From Siniperca chuatsi (Eukaryota; Chordata; Actinopteri; Centrarchiformes; Sinipercidae): a stretch of 64,000 nt of DNA. Made by a program: the position numbers and the translations under genes. The notes below the pieces were generated by a model, which had not been told where the DNA came from, ran no database searches, and saw nothing but the letters and a program-made list of their open reading frames with translations. Each line of letters opens with the position of its first letter. The first letter of the stretch is position 1. Positions 1-12,100 of this stretch are shown here, one piece after another. The stretch lies in contig NC_058046.1 of assembly GCF_020085105.1 (NCBI RefSeq), forward strand, positions 11,135,675 through 11,199,674, read 5' to 3'.

Positions 1-1432
1 ATATGAGCTGTTTTAGTACTGTTTATTAAATAAACAGTGAATGAAATATAGATATTTGTAATATTCAAATAAAATATTTTCTCTTTTTACATGCTTCATA
101 TACTGTAATGAATACTATCTTCCAAAAACATCCTAAAAGCTGCTTTTCAGGATGCAAATTTCCTGCACGAAATGTGTTAACTGTCCATACTTTGAAGGGC
201 AATTAACAAAAATTGGTTAAAACTATTTTGGTTTTTGAAATACTATTTGAACACATTCAATAGAAACACATGGATGTCACAATCTGTGCCATTCTTAAAT
301 TGCATTTACTGAGTTCAACACAATAACAGTTTGAAAGAAAAGTGCTTGAAATGGACTGCATGTGTTTTTCCCAGTAAAGGTGTTAAGTGACACAATGCAG
401 GTGCAAAAATAGGAAAACAGAATAAGTGGATGAAGGGTTATATATAGGAATTATAACAAATAAAAGGACAAAAATAAATAGATCCTGGTTGCAATCTATG
501 CCAAACAACCAAAATGGCAAGTGCTTTTTTTGGATGCACCTCAGCCGGCAGGTCAGTCCTTTAACCCGAGGTCACTGCTATTGAAATCTGCTCTGTAAAT
601 CTATTCCTCTCTTCCATAATGTATTCTGAACAATCTGTGTGACTTCTCTGTGCTGTTTTTCACATATTATTTTTCATTTTGTGCTGGCGCATGCAGCAGC
701 TGGAGCAAGATAATCCGATCAGATAGTGACTCATACAAATAGGAGAGCAGTTTCCTGAGAGAAATTTTGTGAAGAAATATGATGTACTTTATGTCTCCGC
801 TCAAAGGCCTGCATGAGAAATGTTTTCAGTTCACACAATAAAGCAAAATAAATGGCTTTCTTTTTGTTATTTTACTCATCCAGGGAAATAAATCAATCCT
901 GAAAGGAAAAGGTCAGATAATAAGATCCTGGTGATTTTTTGGGTGGCCTCCGTTGCCCTGTCACATGGTATTTAGACCTCGGGGGGTGTGACAGTCACAC
1001 TGTGCCCTGACCTTAGAGGGGCTACCTGTTGAAAATGCCACATTACCATGTCTGGCAGCAGGAACAAAAAGTTGCCAGGAGAGGATCATGGGTTGGGCCA
1101 CATGGCCGTTGACCAACCAGCTTTTCCCTGGCAAACGGCGGGACCTCAGCCGTTTCCCTGATACATGTAGCACACAGTGGCACAGATGATCTGCTGGCTC
1201 AGAAACAAGTACAGCACTCAACCAATCCCAAACAGCGCGGTCCGAGCTGATTTCTTTCATTGCCATATTTGCAGACTAATCCGCGTAATTAAATCCTCTT
1301 GTTTGTTTCTGTGGGCAGCTGTAGGTTGTGCTTATGACCCAGATGTTGCAACCATTCAATGCACTCTTTTTATTCTGGAGATCTTCAAAATAAAACAAAT
1401 CCAGACATCACTTCTCAGTTTGGTTCGGTTCT
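1..1432. other. AT-rich non-coding flank
   Basis: No exon-like reading frame with splice sites and no recognised family is visible here. The short ORFs overlapping 961-1551 have no composition or motif suggesting a protein. The segment lies beyond the likely 3' end of the LRRC75-family gene. Confidence 0.5.
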
Positions 1433-3178
1433 TTTATTGGCAGTCAGTGTTTGGCGTGAGACAAGTACACACAGGCTACAAGGAAGGGGCCGACGTTGAC
1501 ATACGAAACATAAAACTACGAACCAAGTGGACTGTGCTCTCCATCATTTGAGAGATTAAACATTCAACATAAAAGGCGTCCGCTCTGAGTGCAATTTACA
1601 TTTACTGAACTATTTTCTGCTTCATTGTATAATCACATTAGCCACGTCCCTATTTGTTTACTGTTCAAGCTTACAGTAGCAGGTCACTGCGCTCAGTTTC
1701 ATAGCCATTAGAGTCATTATCATAATTACAGAGTCAGACAAAAGACGAAACACCAAAACAATAACACAATTACAGCAGTAATCAGACATTTTACTGTTAC
1801 AAACACATATAACACACACACTTAAACACGTATTATATATCAGGTGATGCAGGTATGTTGTTTTCAATGATCCTTCTAACAATCATGAGCCATTTGGTCA
1901 TCATTTTACCTTAAAGAGGTATCTGTTCAGCTTCAGCTTTGTAAATATATCTAGCTATAAACAATGTACACAGAGTATATGCTATGGAGAAACTGAAATA
2001 TTAAAAAAAAAGTCTCCTTAAAGTGCACTGCAGTGTTTCGGTCAGTCTAACTTAGTCATTATGTGCTACTGTAGACAGACTCTGACCAATAGATAACAGT
2101 CGTGGCTGTCTCTCATAACAAACACAGGGCTACATCAATAAATTGAAATGACAACATATTTGTAGAGACAACCGGCAGTAGGACGGGCGATTTGGGCACT
2201 GCTCACACTCGGTGGCCCATGTCAACAGTTGGCTGTAGTGTCATAAACACACTGAAACACTGTGGTGATGACTACAACAGCTCAGTAATTACAAAGAGGT
2301 GAATATCAGCATTTAGGCAAGTACAAAAACAATCAGTGACAGCTATCCATTGTTAAGTCCTACCTGTTTGTCTTCTAAGATTGCTTTGTTCACCAAAAGT
2401 GCACAAAAATAGCCCGTGGAAACACAACAGAGCCATGTTTTGTGTCCACATTTACATCTACACAAGGGCTGCGTGGGTATTCACAAGTGGACATTTGGAA
2501 AGGGGGGGAAAACGCAAAAAGTCTTGACCTAGCAGTTTTGCTGGCGTCACGTGACGGGTCGTCGGCTGTATAGTCTGTTGAACCAGTGTCATAGCTTTTG
2601 TTGAGAGATTAACAGAGAACACACAATGTGGAGCTAGGCCCTGCCTGCCAGAGATAGTCTCAGTCCTGGTAGAGAACCCAGAGGGACCCTCTGTTTCCAA
2701 ACTAACTCCAGTTCCACTTCAGCTACCGCCGGGATGCTGCTCCTCCATCCAACCAACTGATCTAAATCTCCTTGGGATTGGCTCTTCAGCTGCCACCACC
2801 AGAGAGAGAGAGAGAGAGAGAGGGGGAGAGAGAGAAAGAGGGAGAGACAGAGAGAGAGCGAGAGAGAGAGAGAAAGCACTGGTTCATTAACTCTTCCAGC
2901 CCCCCTCCAATGAAACCGCACCTTGTTCCCAAGAGCACCATCCACCAACACAGTAAGTCTGCTGTCGTGACTGTCACTTCACTCTCATCTTGTGTGGGTT
3001 AACTCAGAGATGGTTAGGAATAGCTTGGTAGCCGTGTCAATGTGGGCACAGATCTCCCTTGTGCCTCGAAGGGTGACTGGGCTCGTGGTGTGAGGGCGAA
3101 AGGGCGAAGGACGTAACAGAACACTGTGGGACAACATTTCAACCACAGTTGAAAGAGCCTCAGAGAGGAAATACTCCA
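1433..3178 (-). other. lrrc75b: probable 3' UTR of the LRRC75-family gene
   Basis: This stretch follows the stop codon at 3179-3181 in transcript order. A canonical AATAAA on the minus strand (TTTATT on plus, 1433-1438) is a candidate polyadenylation signal, followed in transcript direction by a G/T-rich stretch. Other TTTATT hexamers occur nearby (about 1370), so the 3' end is a guess. The stretch contains a (GA)n microsatellite at 2801-2875. Confidence 0.4.
2801..2875. repeat. (GA)n microsatellite
   Basis: About 75 bases of nearly pure GA dinucleotide with a few GGG, AAA and C interruptions. It produces spurious low-complexity ORFs on both strands. It lies in the presumed 3' UTR of the LRRC75-family gene, where on the sense strand it would be a CT-rich tract. 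Confidence 0.95.
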
Positions 3179-6100
3179 TCACCTCTCACAGTAGTGAAGG
3201 GTGAAGTCTTTGGAGAGCTGCTTCTCCCCCAAAGCCCACGGCTCCAGCTCGAATTTGTTCCCCATGTCATCCTCGTCATCCTCCGCCTCGTCCTCGTCCT
3301 CGTCCTCCTCCTCTTCCTCCTCATAGTGGCTGGGCTCCTCGATCGAAGTCTCCAGGTGGTAGCTGTAGGGTTGACCCTCTGTGTACTCGTAGATAGTTGG
3401 TAAACTGCTCTTCAGGCTACAGCGCCGACGCAACGCGACTAGCAGTGGCTGAGGCATGGTAAAAATATCCACATTGTTGCCCAGATCGATCCAGGCCAGG
3501 CTTGAGAACATCTTGGGGTCTTTGAGCATCTCGGTGAGGTCTTTGAGTATAGCCAGGGTGAGGCGGTTACCGTTGAGAGCCAGAGTGCTGAGTTTGGGCA
3601 GCGAAGCGAGAAGAGGCAGGAGAAGCTTCAGGTTCTCGTCCTGGAGTTCAGTGAAGCTGATGTCCACAGCCACCACGCTGTCTCTGTTGGTTTGGAGGTA
3701 GAAGGCGACTTGGCGGACATCACGGGTGGACAGGGGGATGCCAGCTAGGTCGAGTGAGTCGCTGGACAGCTTTTTCTGTAGAGTTGTCTTGAGACTGTCG
3801 GGGAAAGTGAAGAGAAAGAGAGAGGGATTACTTAGATGACTCTTTGACATGAAAAGCATGACACCCTCCAGCTAAAACCAGTATAGGTTTTAGCTGGAGG
3901 GTGAGAGGATCTTTGAATGATTCCCCGATCTGCGACTTGGGAACAAGGCCCTGGTTTTATGTTGTGTTTCCTGTGTTGTATAAAGGAGGGGGTGACTGGG
4001 CTGGCATGAAGCAGAAGGCTGACACAGAGACTCCAGCATGGGGATTTACTAGTGTAAACAGAAGAGCCAAAACATCCGAACGAGCCAGCAGCTTGAGCTT
4101 ACAACTCTGACGGCCAGGAACACAGAGCTCCTTATTGCACAGAGCCAGGACAGTTTACTACCTAAAAAATAAACTATGATGTGTTTTAGAAAAAGACAAA
4201 AGTTAAATAGACGATACTTGGCGACTATATTTATAAGACAGAAAAGGAAAGCGATTCATCTTTGGAAATGCTCTGTTAAGGTAATGCTATTATCTCCACC
4301 AAAGAAGTCCCATTCTCTGTCATGTTTCTTTGTTAGTTAGCAAGATGACGACAGAATTCAGTGAAATTTGGTGAAAATTAGGCCAAGCAACAATGTGGAT
4401 CTGAAGTGGAGATCCACATTCCTAAATAGGGCAAAGTAGACAATAGTACACTAAAACCAAAAACATTTAGCCAGTGCCAGCTGACAAATGGATATTAATG
4501 TTGTATTGGGACTCAGATTGTGACCTGTCAACATTACTGAATTTTGTTTCTATTGATCAGTGGGTCATGCAGAAACACATACATGTTTGCATCCGTCTAC
4601 CAGTTTGATAAAAACAGCTTCATATTTCTATAAGAATAGTTACAGTTCTGCTTTCAGAGAAGCTAATGGGTCTGAAATGCACTTTTCTCTGTAACTGGAT
4701 TCCAGCTCATCTGGTGGCATATACATGAATGTATGAAGTAACTGCGAATTAAACATTTACTGGTGATCGATTAGCGTTGACGGATCACATCAACTCACTA
4801 GGACTTCATTTGTTAATGTGAGCAACAGGAATTCATGATACATCATCATGTTTTGTACCATTATTTAAAAGTGTTACCTGATTGCTGATCAGTGTGTATT
4901 TGAATGCAGATTAAACATATAGGAACATGTTCCGTTATTAAAATAACACATTTAGAGGACTGTGTGACCTTGGCTGAGGTGTGCGCTCTCTGGCTAATTT
5001 CTAGTTTTATTTGGGTGATTTTTTTGACACATTATTATTGAAGTGTTTTATTTTGAATGTCATTGAAGGAAGCTTTATTTAATGTGTGAGCAAGGATTTT
5101 TTGTGCAGGATATCTGTCTGTTTTGGTGCACGGACTCACAGCACAAGCCTTGGAAAAAATTTAATCCCTTTAAGGATGTTGTGTAATACAAGCAGGATTT
5201 GAGGCTGAATCTGAACATAAGTCATCCTCTGATACTTTTCTGTAGCTATTGCTTTACATTGCAGCTGAAAATATTTATACATTATTTACACACTGCCTTG
5301 CCCTTTTGTTTCCAGTCAGTCCCATTTGCCAGTTCCCCCCCCGGTGTGTTTAACTTGAGCTGTTACTGAAGTGGCCTGTAACGCTGATTCGGTGTCAGAG
5401 TGAATTACAGCATCCTTCAGCGCCCAGTGACTTCCTGTGACATCCACTGCAGTACCTGTCACTTGTGATGCTTTAAAGTGTTTTTTGTCACATTGAAAAT
5501 GGATGCGCCCTGAGCAACACTTACTGCTTCATTTTAGAAGCAGGCGATGGGTTGATGAGCAGAAACGTCACACAGAGCATTTGTATTAATTGCAAAACCC
5601 AAAAAAGGAGTATAAAAACCAGTCACGAAGCCAGGCTAAAATCAGCTGTTGAGCACAAAATCTATGAAATAAAGCCATTTGTCGAGGCTGCTGTGTCTTT
5701 ATCAAAGTCTTGTGAGCCACCGTCCTCCCCCTCTCTATTGTCTGGCCCTCACAGCCTTTTGTACGACAGAAACCTCATCTTCTCCAGAGGCACAAAAGTC
5801 CTAATGGCCGCGGCCTGGCAGAGGCTCCCTTGCAGATGTGAATTGCTTTTGATCACACAACTCCGTCTTTGTCTGTCTTTTTCAGACAGACTCATCCTTT
5901 TGAGCTCAGGAAGCAGGAAAAATGGATGTCTGAGGCGTCCTCTCCGCAAGCCTCTTTCATCCTTCCTCCAGATTAATCTGATACCAGAAAACAAGGGTGT
6001 CACTGATAACTTTCAGCGGACGGCTTTTTCCCCCCCATCTTTACATCCACACTGACAACAGGGTCCAGCTTAAATGACTAAACTAGTTTATAGGTAAGTG

Positions 6101-9100
6101 ATTAAAAGAGATTAAAAAAGAAATAATGCAGAGGTGTGGTGCTCCTGACTATGAATCAAATCACATTCAACATATGTTGCTAAGTAGATGTCCTAAGCAG
6201 CAGGCAGGGAGAAAATAATCTCTCCCTGCAGCACACTGACTGTTGAACTGAAGCCAGTAATCACACAAATGGCATCAACATTTTAGTAATAGTGGCTGCT
6301 CTCCAATCTACATGCACAATCAAGTAATCTAATAAATATCTATTACATAATTAAGTAATCAATTACATTTACATTGTATAATGAAGCCGTCCTCTAAGTA
6401 TTACCACTTAAACACTGAGGGAGCAGAATGAATCAGTCTCATCAGTCTCTGTGTGTCATTGATTTAATATAATGAGGCAGCATTTGAATTCAGTCAGCGT
6501 AAATTAAATCACTCTTATGATTTATTAACATAAATATTCATATCTGGAGGGGATAGCTGATGCTAATTGAGATGAGGTGAAATGCTACTTAAAAAGTAAG
6601 AAAAGAATACTTTGTGGGTGGATAACAACAGCTGTCATAAAAATTAAATTTTATTTCAACTTTAAATAAGTATTTTCCAGGAGTTCACTTGCTCCTTGCT
6701 CTGCCCTGGGCCGTTTTTTTTTTTTTGCAGAGTCATTTACTGTAAAGCTTTGCTCTATTATTCATTTCAGCCCTCTGATGGATGAAGTCAAACCGCACAA
6801 AGGAGACACAAGATGAGGCGTCTAATCACATCTGCTCCCTGACATTTCACTTACATTTTCTGCTCTATTATATCTGTAATACGTGGATAGGAATCACACA
6901 CACACACACACCACTGCATTGTCCTTCATGCTGCAGGGAATCCAACCTCACAGTTCACAGTCCATATTAATAAAGACAGTTCCTGCACACAGATATCACC
7001 TCCATATCTTTTTGTTTGGTGGATGTTTTGGTCAAAATCCCCACCTGAGGAGCTGGTCTGACCACTTTGTCCTTTCTGTCAGAACTGTATCTAATTCTGA
7101 ATTTTCCAGGCAGGACAGGGATCAGTAAAAATGACTGATGGGCCCCTCAGGAAGCTTTAATGTGCACAGTATGCTACAATGCACAATATAGTGTTTAGAA
7201 GTGAATTTGAGAACAGATGAAAAAACAGAAATTTTACGATATGGTTGATGAAGATAAGTGATGTGCAAACTAAATATGCACAGGCCAATAAATCGTAGTT
7301 TCGGTTATTTTTATTTTGTTTTGTTGAGTTTTTATTTTGAGTGTTCAGGTGACAAAGGAACAAGGTAATTATGCGGTCAAATAAGGTTGATGGAACGGGA
7401 AGATAGTGGTGTGAAAATTGAAGAGAAAAAAGGTCACAAAGGTGTTGGCAATTTTTACGCTCACATGAAATTACCCTTAAGGTGGGAGCGCCTCGGCAGC
7501 ATTTCTGGGTCGCTGCTTCCATCAAGCTTATTGTCAAGCTCTTAAATGTGAAAAAAATAAATAAACTTTTCTAGCAAAACCCAAGTAAACTAGTTAGATA
7601 GATTAACAGGATTAGTGAGATTCAGACATTAATTCAGTGTGGCATTTCAGTCAGAAATGTGTGTACAGTATTTAGAGCCACTGGTGTGTAGTGCTAATGC
7701 TGGATAATGAAGGGATGAACAACCCCGTGGCATTAAAATGGACTGAGCTGTTTCTGTTTCGTCTGAGTACACAGAAACCTCACAGAGGTGAGATTGTTGC
7801 ATTTTTGCACAGATGAGGGCAGTTTGCCTGCAGCTGAATAAAGATGGAAGTTAAACGGAGGTAAAATCCACCCTAAAATGATATTTTGGACATGCTTTTC
7901 TTGTTAATGTGGACAGTTAAATCCTTATTTGATAAAGGAATTTTGGGAAATACGCTTAATCACTGTTTGCAGAGAGTTAGATGAGAAGAAGTATGAAGCT
8001 ACGGCCAGGAGATGGTTAGCTTAGCATAGCATAAAGACTGGAAACAGGGGCAAACAGCTAGCTGAAAGTAGAAAATCTGTCTACCAGCACCTCTAAAGCT
8101 CACTGATGTACATGCTTATTTGTTTAATCTGCATATTTTGAGCATATTTAGCGCACAGACATAAGATTGGTATTGATCTTCTCTAAGTTTCGACAAGAAA
8201 GCGAATAAGTGTATTTCCCAAAATGTCAAACTGTTTCTTTAACACAAACAACCTCTAAATCTTCCCAACCCCACAGGACCACAATACAATACACTCAAAC
8301 CTGAGCTGAGCTGCTCTTTTTAACAACAGTAAATGGAAAACTAACCGTGCACCCAGGGACTATTTGTGTCTGAATTTTAATTATTAACTAGCTGCTTTTA
8401 TAAAAGAAATTGAGTTTGTGAGGTGAATTTCCTATTCATAGTGAGCGGCAGACTGGCCCCGTCTCCTCTCTTTCTGGCTCTGACAGGTATGTGTTCACGA
8501 ACACAACGGCAGGAGAAGCTGTCAGAGCTCACAGCATCTTCTGTATTAATATTATGTTTTAGGGTGGATTTTAGCTTTAATGATTCATGTTGCTCCTGCT
8601 GTCTCAGCCAGTGTCAGTCTTTCAGACCGTCTCTCTCTCTCTCTGTAGGTCTATGAAGCCAACAACATTACTAAGTTAAAAAAAATATATAATAGCCCCT
8701 CCAACTAGGAATTTTGCAATCGTATGTATCTGCACATTTTCAGAGATGCTGTCAGTGTCAGTTAAATCCTGTGTCTTTCCTCTTCTGGGCTGAATTAAAC
8801 GTCTATGATCACAACAAAGCCCTGCTTGTGCAGCTCGACAGTGAAGTGACTGATCCTGCCAGATCCCTTCGAATATGTCTTCGCTTTCCTCTGATTCTGG
8901 GTGTTGATACCTCCGACCGACTCATAATGAACCTGTCTCATCTCGCTGTGTTCGCATTGTCTCCTTCTCAATCCTGAGATTATTTTCATCCTCTGAAAAC
9001 GAACGCATTATTTGCAGCGTCTCGCCAGCCGTAGAATAAGCAATTACATGAGAAAGATTGTGTTCTGTTCATGAATAGGATCACCAAGCAACACCTAGGC

Positions 9101-12100
9101 ACACCAAAAAACCTATTTGTAGGCTACACAAGCCAAATCTCTATTCATCATTTGCACATCAAAAGCAATCCACCTTTTCATCAAGACGAGTATAATTACA
9201 TTTTAACATAAGCCTCTCAGCTTTTCTTTAGCAAACAGATGGACAAACGTGTTGCTGTGCCACTTTTGAAGAGAGACAGGCCAGTGGCAAGGCACATCCA
9301 CTGCACTGGACCTACGTACTTAAAAAGAAAGATGATTGACAACTGTGGTTACCATGGCGTTCCCGTCAGGTCAGCCTGTGGCTAGCTCTGTCCTAGTTCA
9401 ATGTCAGCTACAAAGATGGGAATCTCTGCCCTGTTCTCTGTTGTGCGCAGCTGCAGATATATTACACACTGGGTATCTGGACAGGAGGGCTTACCAGGCC
9501 TGGGATTTCCGTCTGGACATGCTCTGCCTCAGCCACTTTGAGTGCGGGGTCAGGTGGTAGATCAGCTGTCTGCAAATCTTATCAGAAGACTTTATGGTGT
9601 CTGCATCCTGTAGAACAGAGCAGAAAGAGCGTTCATAATGGCGAACAGAACAAAGAGACTAACAGGAGTGAAGCAGCAGCTTTCAATATGAGATTTTTTG
9701 TACTGCTTGTGTGTGCAAGAGAAAACATCTTTACAATTCACTGTTTCACAAGAGCAGGGCTTTAAACAGTTTCTGCCATTTTCTAAAAAGGTATCAACCT
9801 GCAAGCGTCTATCACATGAACAGAAAAAAAAAAGGTTTGTCATTATACGCAACGCCTTGAGCTATTCCTGAACAAAAACACAATTTAGCTGCCTTGCTGG
9901 AGCAACAAAATCTAATCACATGCAGTGTGCATCGGTGGGGAAAACACAGGAAGTACACAGGAGAGGTGAGATTCAACACAGCTGCTGGTAAACACTGGTA
10001 ATTTCAGTTCATTAACCATGTCGTGGCTACTGCTTACATCAAAATAATGAGTTATGTAATAATACTGAGTTATGAAGTTCTTTCTGTGCACAAAACGCAG
10101 CCTTTTTTATATTTAACGTGCTAGTTCACTTGATTCCGTGAGAGTTCTCCCTTGTAATTTTGCAGATATTTACAAGTAACTCCAGTTTAAAGAGTTTTCG
10201 GGTGTGAGATTATATGGTTGAGAAAAACATAGTTCCATAAATTCAACGAACTGCATGGAACAAAATGGCAGAAAGAAAATGAAAGAACCATAAATATCAA
10301 GGATTCATACTAAACAGTTATTCCTATCGCTAGCTGCTCATAAAGAACATGTGTCTGCAGAATTTCTTTCAACCATCCGTCTGTAAAAATGTAAGTCAAT
10401 AACATCCTCAGATTGGATTTTCATTGATCTTGAGAACTCATTACTTAACAAAAGGAAAAACATCACAGGAGTATTAGTAAAATGCTTTCTTTTGCAGCGT
10501 ACCGACATCAAGCTTGATGTTTGTGGCGAGTGTTACAGAGAGGAGAACAAGGTGCGCTGACCTTCTTAGGACACTGCATCTCTCGAGCCAGGCTGAGCAG
10601 CAGCTCGTGTGAGATCGGGTCCACCAGGTTGAGGAAGGCAGCGTTTTTGTACAAGATGTCGTTGAGCGAGGAGCCTTCCAAACCAAGATCCTACCAGAGC
10701 AGACAAGATGAGAGGCATCATAATCACAGCAAGATGAAATTGTAGAAACATCCTGCATTCATTAACGTGAAGTATCTAAAAGTGTGACTGTGGACCTGAG
10801 GAAAATAAAATGCATTAGCGATGGAACCAGGGCCCTGCTGTGTCAAGGGCAATGTGACGCGGGATGGAAAGATAAAAGTGTTTTGTTTTAAATATTCATT
10901 AAAGGAGACAGGAGCTTTTTCATCTAGGCTACAGTAGGAAAGTGAAATCTAAGGGGAGTCACAGGGAATGCTGTGCATTGGCATATATAATAACACCTCC
11001 ACAGTGCATACCCCAACATGCACAGCACATAGTGTTTGCACAAACAAGACAACTCCAAGACAACTTATGATGTGAAACCCTATTTGTTAAGACAATTTTC
11101 CCCATACTTTAAGGACTATACATGCTCCACTATGAGATGGGAATATTCTATCACTATCCTTTATCTTTCAAAACCCTCCTGGAAAAACTCAAAAATGCAT
11201 TTAATCCCCCAAGCTGTATGTTATTTTCACTGCATATGTATCTCTCTAACCAATCTTAAGGTATTTTTTCTTGGTTACAAATATGGCAATGGCACTTTAA
11301 AATGTGAGTAGATGTGATTTAAAAGTTTGTGCAGCACATAAATACATCTGCAAAGAGGTCAGAACTGACAGCCGCGGTGGCAGCTGACTCATAAATATGA
11401 CAGATCGAAAAGGATCGGCAGTAAAAAGCAAATCAAACCAGCAGAAAACAGGAGATTTCAGATGACCTCTTGAGTGTGATGAGACAAGCGACAGTCGGCA
11501 GTGCAGCTGTGTGTACTGAACTGTACAATCTGCCCTCATCAACACGTCCATCCAAAAGGTCCTAATGAGGCGAACTACGATGACAAGCACTTGTGCAGCC
11601 CATGCAACTTTAATGAGAGAAGCAAGCCTTTGAGATACGTACATTCAGTATGCACACACACCTGCACACACACACACACATTTTTTTTCTGTCCAACACA
11701 ATCGGCATTGATTGTAATAGACAGTTTGAGTGGGAGGCTGGCAGCTCCGCATTACTGGCTCCTTTTGTATCGAGGGCAACTGTAAACACAGACTGAACCT
11801 GAGGCGGGGGGAGAAACTGCTTCTGTCCTTCTGAGAAACACAAGGTATAAAAATATCTCCCTTCTCAGTTTAGACACGATCGATTGTCACGTGCATGAAG
11901 CCACGAATCCTTCCCATATCTGCAGAGCTCGCTGTCACACACCGATCAACTCTGCCACAAACTCCCTTTAAACTCAGAGAACAGAATCTCTCAGACGCCC
12001 GCCTGCTTACATTGCTGCGAGTAAAGATAAAGGAAGGCGAGGTACGGTAATTTAATAAAAGTGGAGCTCATTTAGAGGAAGAGAGCCCATGTCCCCTGTG

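Larger units (their letters stand above)
3795..9494 (-). other. LRRC75-family intron 3 (5.7 kb)
   Basis: This is the largest intron of the gene. The donor is G|GTAAGC at 9494 and the acceptor is CCCCGACAG ending at 3795. It contains a perfect hairpin 66 nt from the acceptor (3862-3903), a dispersed repeat with an 11-bp hairpin (about 4300-4440) and a MITE (7936-8240). ORFs inside it, including the 167-codon one at 5552-6055, show no family resemblance or exon structure. Confidence 0.75.

Noticed and set aside
2634..3002. Ser/Leu-rich and Arg/Glu-rich ORFs
   Set aside because: Products of reading the (GA)n microsatellite in several frames.
5552..6055. 167-codon plus-strand ORF
   Set aside because: Lies inside lrrc75b intron 3 with no family resemblance; an overlapping antisense ORF is equally open, which suggests chance.
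10474..10758. 94-codon minus-strand ORF over lrrc75b exon 2
   Set aside because: Out-of-frame shadow; the true exon 10690-10562 is in another frame and matches the family (NLVDPISHELLLSLAR).
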